From contig NZ_LIPG01000002.1 of assembly GCF_001905505.1 (NCBI RefSeq), positions 620,001 through 684,000 on the forward strand: DNA of 64,000 bases. The letters are read 5' to 3'. Below are positions 59,614 to 64,000 of the stretch, one piece after another. Both the position numbers and the translations under genes were made by a program. The notes under the pieces are model-generated. The model was not told the origin of the DNA. It saw nothing but the letters and a program-made list of their open reading frames with translations, and ran no database searches. Source of the stretch: Streptomyces sp. CB02058. Lineage in GTDB: Bacteria > Actinomycetota > Actinomycetes > Streptomycetales > Streptomycetaceae. Numbering within the stretch: the first letter of the stretch is position 1; each line of letters opens with the position of its first letter.

Positions 59614-60948
59614 TCAGTCCGCCGGTGCCTCCGGTCCCACGACCGAGCGGGCCACCCCCAGCTCCACCAGGTCCTGGGGGCGCAGCCGCAGCTGGCCGGC
59701 GGTGGCCCGTACCTCGTCGGGGCCGCGTTTCAGGATGGCCGCCGCCAGTTCCGGTGCGATCACCGAGAAATAGCTGTCCGCCGTGACATGGGTGTTGTCC
59801 GGAGCCGCCAGCGCCAGCGCGCCGCCCGAGCCGCCCTCGCCGATCACCAGGGTGGTCACGGGGACCCGCGCGGCGGCGACCGCCGCGAACACCTCGGCGA
59901 TGGCGGCGCCCGCTCCCGCCCGTTCGGCCGCCGCGTCGTTGGCGGCGCCCGGTGTGTCGATCAGCGTCAGTACGGGGATGCCGAGCCGGTCCGCGAGCCG
60001 GAGCACCCGGGCCGCCGTGCGGTAGCCCGCGGGGCGGGTCGCGGTGCCGCACTGGGCGGCGTACGCCACGGGACGCCCGTCGCGCAGGCCCACACCGCAG
60101 AGCAGCCCCGGATCGGTGCCCCCGCAGCGGTCGCCGTTCAGCGGCAGCCGGTACGTGAAATAGGCGTCCAGATAGGCGGCGGCCCTGGGCCGAGCCGCCG
60201 CACGGGCCTGCTCCACCGCGTCCCAGCCGGTCGCCGGCAGCCCCGTGTCCGACAGCGCGCCCGGCACCGGGGCGGCCGTGGCCGGGCCCGTGTCCCCCAG
60301 CACGGTCAGCCAGCGGCCCAGCGTCCCGGCCAGTTCGTCCGGCGGGACGACCGCGTCGATCTGGCCCGCCGCCCACTGCCCCTCGGCGGTGTAGGCGCCC
60401 GGATCGGCGCCGGCCGGCCGCACCCGGGAGCCCGCGAAGCCGACCTGTGCGCCGGGCAGGGCCAGCACCACATCGGCGCCCGCGCCCAGGGTGGCCCAGC
60501 CGCCCCCGGTCGTCGGATCGCGCAGGACCGCGATCTGCGCCAGCCCCTCCGCCCTCAGCAGCGCGGAGGCGCGGGCCACCCGCTGGAGCTGTATCAGCGC
60601 GATCATGCCCTCCTGCATGCGGCTGCCCCCGGTGGCGACGAGCGAGACGAGCGGCAGCCTCCGCTCACGCGCCAGCGCGTAGGCGGCCTCCAGCAGGTCC
60701 CCGGTGCGCCCGCCCAGCGAGCCGCCGAGGAAGCCGAACTCGAAGGAGACCAGCACGCACTCCCGGTCTCCCACGACGGCCGTCCCGTACAGGACGGACT
60801 CCTCCTCGCCGGTCCGTGCGGCGGCGCGCGCCCTGGACTCCGCGTAACCGCTCCAGCCGAGCGGCCCGTCAGGGGGAGCCGGGCGCGCGGCCGGACGGTG
60901 GGCGGTGAAGCGCCCGGTGACGGCGGCGACGGCCTCCCTCGCGGACAT
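59614..60948 (-). CDS. Fused acyl-CoA carboxylase carboxyltransferase (beta-alpha)
   Basis: Protein of 444 residues with two crotonase-like carboxyltransferase halves: GLLEAAYALARERRLPLVSLVATGGSRMQEG-type N half (the oxyanion Gly pair in ATGGSRMQEG) and the C half with LTLIDTPGAANDAAAERAGAG and IGEGGSGGALALAA. The AccD zinc finger is absent and no biotin domain is present, so other subunits must be encoded elsewhere. It is placed after matB, with an overlap if GTG 60972 is used instead of ATG 60948. A role in making malonyl- or methylmalonyl-CoA fits; substrate uncertain. Confidence 0.8.
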   Translation of the reverse strand: MSAREAVAAVTGRFTAHRPAARPAPPDGPLGWSGYAESRARAAARTGEEESVLYGTAVVGDRECVLVSFEFGFLGGSLGGRTGDLLEAAYALARERRLPLVSLVATGGSRMQEGMIALIQLQRVARASALLRAEGLAQIAVLRDPTTGGGWATLGAGADVVLALPGAQVGFAGSRVRPAGADPGAYTAEGQWAAGQIDAVVPPDELAGTLGRWLTVLGDTGPATAAPVPGALSDTGLPATGWDAVEQARAAARPRAAAYLDAYFTYRLPLNGDRCGGTDPGLLCGVGLRDGRPVAYAAQCGTATRPAGYRTAARVLRLADRLGIPVLTLIDTPGAANDAAAERAGAGAAIAEVFAAVAAARVPVTTLVIGEGGSGGALALAAPDNTHVTADSYFSVIAPELAAAILKRGPDEVRATAGQLRLRPQDLVELGVARSVVGPEAPAD

Positions 60949-60964
60949 CCGGCCGCCGCGGGAC

Positions 60965-62428
60965 TCAGGCACCGAGCGACCGCTTCATGATCTTGCCCAG
61001 CTCGTTGCGGGGCAGCGCGTCGAGGAGGCGCACCACGCGCGGGCGCTTGTGCGGGGCCAGCAGAACCGCCACATGGTCCGCCAACTCCCCGTCGGAGGGC
61101 GGCGATCCGGGGTCCGCGGGCACCACCCAGGCGACGATCCGCTCACCGAGATCCGCGTCGGGCTCGCCGGTCACGGCGGCCTCGCGCACACCGGGATGGT
61201 CCAGCAGCGCGTTCTCGATCTCGCCGGCGCCGATCTTGTAACCACCGCTCTTGATCAGATCGGTGGCCTTGCGCCCGACGATCCGCACATAGCCGTCGGC
61301 GTCGATCGTCGCCATGTCGCCCGTGCGGAAGAAGCCGTCCTCGGTGAAGGCCGCCGACGTGGCGTCCGGCCGGTTCAGATAGCCGGTGAAGAGGTTCGGG
61401 CCGCGCACCTGGATCTCGCCGATGGACGCGGTGTCCCGGAGCACGGAACCGTCCTCCTCGACGAGCCTGAGCTCCACGCCCGCCAGCGGCGGGCCGACCG
61501 TCCCGGCGCGCGGGGCGCCGTCGGCACGTACGCCCGTGTTCATCAGGGTCTCCGTCATCCCGTACCGCTCGATGACCCGGCGTCCGGTGGCCGCCGCGAT
61601 CCGCTCGTGGTCGTGGACCGGCAGCGCCGCCGAGCCGGAGACCAGGAGGCGGGCACCCGCCAGGGCCTCGGTGAGCTTCCCGGCGGTCGCCGGATCGTCC
61701 AGCGCGCCCGCCAGCCGGTGGTACATCGTGGGCACGCCGAACAGCATCGTGCCCCCGGACAGCAGCTCGCGCGCGACCCCCTCGGCCGAGAACCTTCCGA
61801 GGTGGCGCACGGAGCCGCCCCGGCGCAGCGGGCCCAGGACGCCCAGGATCAGTCCGTGGACATGGAACAGCGGCAGCGCGTGGACCAGGACGTCCCGGCC
61901 GGTCCACTGCCAGGCGTCCTCCAGCGCGTCCAGCGAGGCGGCGACCGCCCGGCGAGGGAGCACCGCGCCCTTGGGAGGGCCCGTCGTGCCGGAGGTGTAG
62001 ACGACCAGGGCGGGGGACTCGGCGGGCGGCTCGGGAAAGTCCGCTGCGGGCGCCCGTCCGGTGACGGCCGTGCCGACGTCCAGCCGCTCCAGGCCGCCGA
62101 GCGCGGACGGCAGGGCGTCACCCGCGCCGGCCAGCACCGCGGAGGGCGCGCTGTCGGCGACGATGTGCGCGAGTTCGCGCTCGCCCGTCTTCGGGTTGAG
62201 GGGCACGGCGGGCACTCCCGCCCGCAGCGCCGCCACGACGGCGACCACCGTCCCGGGTGTGGACGTCGCCCAGACGGCGACCCGTCCGGCTCCCGCGATC
62301 CGGGCCGCGAGCGAGGCGGACGCCTCGTCCAACTGGGCGTAGGTCAGGACGTGTTCGCCGAACCGGACGGCCTCCGGGGAGTCCGTCCGGCCGGACGCTC
62401 CGCTCAGCGCGGGCAGAAGTGAGGTCAC
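60965..62428 (-). CDS. matB: Malonyl-CoA ligase (MatB), ANL superfamily
   Basis: Protein of 487 residues activating malonate (and often methylmalonate) to the CoA ester with ATP. ANL motifs: LVVYTSGTTGPPKGAVLPRRA (P-loop), ERYGMTETLMNTGVRADG, FFRTGDMA, VRIVGRKATDLIKSGGYKIG and the catalytic C-terminal Lys in GKIMKRSLG. It closely resembles my memory of the characterised S. coelicolor MatB, whose gene lies at the same relative place. GTG 62428 starts it. It is cotranscribed with the carboxyltransferase, a joint source of malonyl-type extender units. Confidence 0.9.
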   Translation of the reverse strand: MTSLLPALSGASGRTDSPEAVRFGEHVLTYAQLDEASASLAARIAGAGRVAVWATSTPGTVVAVVAALRAGVPAVPLNPKTGERELAHIVADSAPSAVLAGAGDALPSALGGLERLDVGTAVTGRAPAADFPEPPAESPALVVYTSGTTGPPKGAVLPRRAVAASLDALEDAWQWTGRDVLVHALPLFHVHGLILGVLGPLRRGGSVRHLGRFSAEGVARELLSGGTMLFGVPTMYHRLAGALDDPATAGKLTEALAGARLLVSGSAALPVHDHERIAAATGRRVIERYGMTETLMNTGVRADGAPRAGTVGPPLAGVELRLVEEDGSVLRDTASIGEIQVRGPNLFTGYLNRPDATSAAFTEDGFFRTGDMATIDADGYVRIVGRKATDLIKSGGYKIGAGEIENALLDHPGVREAAVTGEPDADLGERIVAWVVPADPGSPPSDGELADHVAVLLAPHKRPRVVRLLDALPRNELGKIMKRSLGA

Positions 62429-62488
62429 CCGGTGAACCCTAAGGGCTGTCGTCTGGACCGGGCCGGGAACGAGGTCGGCCACAGCGTC

Positions 62489-62515
62489 CCGCCGGCCGGG
62501 AAGCGCGGCCGGCGG
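62489..62515 (-). terminator. Terminator of the NarK-type gene
   Basis: CCGCCGGCC/GGCCGGCGG, a 9-bp stem with a 9-nt loop, lies 44 nt after the stop at 62559. Confidence 0.55.
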
Positions 62516-62558
62516 CACCGGCCCGCGCACGCTCGTACGCGCCGGCCCGGGTGGCCGG

Positions 62559-63770
62559 TCAGCCCTCCCGCCGGATCGTCCGCATCCGGCCGTACGCGTA
62601 CACGCAGCCCGCCAGCGCCAGGTCGGAGAGCAGCATGAAGCCGATCGAGTACGAGCCCTTCGCACTGTAGATCGCGCCCATCACCAGCGGCGGTACGAAG
62701 CCGCCGAGGCCGCCCATCGCGCCGACGATCCCGGTCACGCTGCCCACCTTGGCCTGCGGTGTCACCTGCGAGACCAGGGCGAAGACGCTGCCGCTCGCGG
62801 TGCCGAGCCCTGCCGCCATGCAGAGCAGCGCGATCGTGCCCAGCGGGTTCAGCGGCGGGTCGAAGGCCTGGACGATGGCCATCAGGGCGGCGAGCAGCAG
62901 CGCCCCCGCGGTGACCAGGGCGGGGTGGGCACGGTCCGAGAGCCAGCCGCCGATCGGCCGGAAGATGACGGTGACCAGCGCGAACCCCGCCGCCTTGGTG
63001 CCCGCCTCGGTCGGCGACATCTCGTACCAGGTCTTCAGATACGTCGGCAGATACACCCCGAAGGCCACGATGCCGCCGAAGCCGATCGCGTACAGCGCGG
63101 ACAGCTCCCAGGTGACCCGCAGCCGGCCCGCCTCGCCCAGCCGGTGGCCCAGCGAGTCCGCCGGGATCTTCCGGTCCGGATGGTCGGTGATCAGGACCGC
63201 GGCGAGCAGCGAGTACACGACGAGAGCGCCGGCGACGATCCAGAACGGCAGGTTCTCGCTGTGCTTGGCGATCCTCGGCGTGAAGTAGCCGGACAGCGCG
63301 ACACCGCCCATGCCCATCCCGAACACACCGAGCGCCAGGCCCCTCTTCGCGGGCGGGAACCACGAGTTGACCAGCGGGATGCCGATCGCGAACGTCGTGC
63401 CGCCGAGGCCGAGCAGGAACCCCACCGCCAGCATCGCCCCGTAGGAGTTCTTCGCCGGGATCAGCAGCAGCACCGGGACGATCGTCAGTGCCGAGACGAC
63501 GGGGAACATCAGCTTCGCGCCGTACTTGTCGGTCAGGGCGCCCGCCGGGATACGGCCGAGCGAGCCCACCAGCACGGGCACCGCGACCAGGAGCGACTGC
63601 TGGAAGGAGCTCAGGTCCAGCCGGTCCTTGAAGTCACCCGACAGCGGGGAGATCAGGTTCCACGCCCAGAAGGTGAGCGTGAACCCGATCGTGGCCATGA
63701 TCAGATTCCGGTAGGCGGCGGAGGACTGCTTCCGGTCCGGGGCTGGGGCCTTCTCGACGGTTGTGTCCAC
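62559..63770 (-). CDS. NarK/NasA-family (NNP) nitrate/nitrite transporter
   Basis: Protein of 403 residues with 12 helices. GRIPAGALTDKYGAKLMFP is MFS motif A, and GLGGTTFAIGIPLVNSWFPP and GSVTGIVGAMGGLGGFVPP lie where nitrate-signature segments occur in NNP transporters (the second fits well). It likely moves nitrate or nitrite across the membrane; other anions cannot be excluded given the neighbouring malonate genes. No GlnR-like array was found upstream, unlike nasA and nirB. GTG 63770 is the start; no clear ribosome site is visible. Confidence 0.75.
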   Translation of the reverse strand: MDTTVEKAPAPDRKQSSAAYRNLIMATIGFTLTFWAWNLISPLSGDFKDRLDLSSFQQSLLVAVPVLVGSLGRIPAGALTDKYGAKLMFPVVSALTIVPVLLLIPAKNSYGAMLAVGFLLGLGGTTFAIGIPLVNSWFPPAKRGLALGVFGMGMGGVALSGYFTPRIAKHSENLPFWIVAGALVVYSLLAAVLITDHPDRKIPADSLGHRLGEAGRLRVTWELSALYAIGFGGIVAFGVYLPTYLKTWYEMSPTEAGTKAAGFALVTVIFRPIGGWLSDRAHPALVTAGALLLAALMAIVQAFDPPLNPLGTIALLCMAAGLGTASGSVFALVSQVTPQAKVGSVTGIVGAMGGLGGFVPPLVMGAIYSAKGSYSIGFMLLSDLALAGCVYAYGRMRTIRREG

Positions 63771-63931
63771 AGCGCAAGTCAAGGGCGGACGGCCGGGCGG
63801 GGCACGGCGGACTGCGCCATCCGGGTAAGGCCCTCGCACCGCAGACGCCCCATGGGCACGGGCCCTCCCCGGGGCCCCCGCGGACGTCGCTCGCCCGCCC
63901 TTTCCGGCCGGGGGCTGCCACAATCGCCGTT

Positions 63932-64000
63932 ATGGACCGGCTGGACAGAGAGATCCTCGGCATCCTCCAGGAGGACGCCCGGATCTCGTACCGCGATCTG
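63932..64000 (+). CDS. Lrp/AsnC-family regulator, first 23 codons (runs off the window)
   Basis: ATG 63932 begins MDRLDREILGILQEDARISY, the characteristic N-terminal helix of Lrp/AsnC helix-turn-helix proteins, followed by RDL at the window edge. A CACAAT -10 ends 7 nt before the ATG and there is no ribosome site, so it appears leaderless. It is divergent from the NarK-type gene. The rest, including the ligand-binding RAM domain, lies outside. Confidence 0.75.
   Translation, partial: MDRLDREILGILQEDARISYRDL

Noticed and set aside
63771..63931. GlnR box for the NarK-type transporter
   Set aside because: No pentamer pair of GTnAC and GAAAC at 6-nt spacing occurs in the divergent region, so nitrate-specific control is not supported there.

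Overview
This window looks like core chromosome from a Streptomyces species. The evidence is very high G+C with strongly GC-biased third codon positions, many GTG starts, frequent GTGA and TGATG start/stop overlaps, many start codons 5-7 nt after a TANNNT-like -10 box (leaderless mRNA), and a gene order (leuA, recO-uppS, znuACB-zur, glyS, ppdK, nirBD, nasA, dgt, dnaG, hrdA, matB) that I recall from the left-centre of model Streptomyces chromosomes. I see no integrase, transposase, prophage or CRISPR array. All assignments come from reading the sequence and translations; no database search was run.

Layout. 1-5.9 kb: the 3' part of leuA, a zinc-ribbon/TerB protein, an MMPL exporter and a NarL-type two-component system. 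5.9-7.5 kb: recO and uppS. 7.6-10.8 kb: zinc uptake genes znuACB with zur, read leftward behind two Zur-box-like sites. 11-23.6 kb: glyS, small conserved proteins, a DHA2 exporter facing an XRE/MmyB regulator, dusB, ppdK with a long palindrome-rich leader, a winged-helix regulator, a VOC protein and a Tat-exported PhoX-like protein. 23.7-28.9 kb: the nirB-nirD nitrite reductase operon, led by a FAD/NAD reductase, facing a TauE/SafE exporter. 28.9-37.5 kb: a class F sortase with its likely substrate, a PLP enzyme, a SoxR-type promoter driving an FMN reductase, cutA, nitrate reductase nasA, a SanA/YdcF-type protein and a sirohydrochlorin chelatase. 37.5-49.6 kb: dgt, a ferredoxin reductase, dnaG (preceded by a 200-bp inverted-repeat element), an hrdA-type sigma factor, a heterodimeric ABC exporter, a FGGY kinase and a YtxH-type protein. 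49.7-50.2 kb: two tRNA-Asn genes and one CAU tRNA. 50.3-64 kb: an Imm5-like protein, a secreted quinoprotein dehydrogenase with a cellulose-binding domain, an MFS exporter, the ssu sulfonate operon behind a cysteine leader peptide, a fused acyl-CoA carboxyltransferase next to matB, a NarK-type transporter and the start of an Lrp/AsnC regulator.

How genes work together. The nitrate set is spread over about 14 kb (nasA, nirBD and its reductase, the sirohydrochlorin chelatase for siroheme) but shares one promoter design: GlnR-like pentamers at 11-nt spacing that end exactly 10 nt upstream of a leaderless -10 box. The sulfonate operon has a leader ORF with an SRRHVDL motif and four Cys codons, followed by a hairpin, as expected for cysteine-dependent attenuation. 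The cellulose-binding quinoprotein has a CebR-like operator, placing it in the cellulose regulon. The most unusual structures are the leader peptide, the shared GlnR geometry, the 200-bp element abutting dnaG, a 38-bp perfect palindrome near 53.09 kb, and two sets of short tandem repeats.
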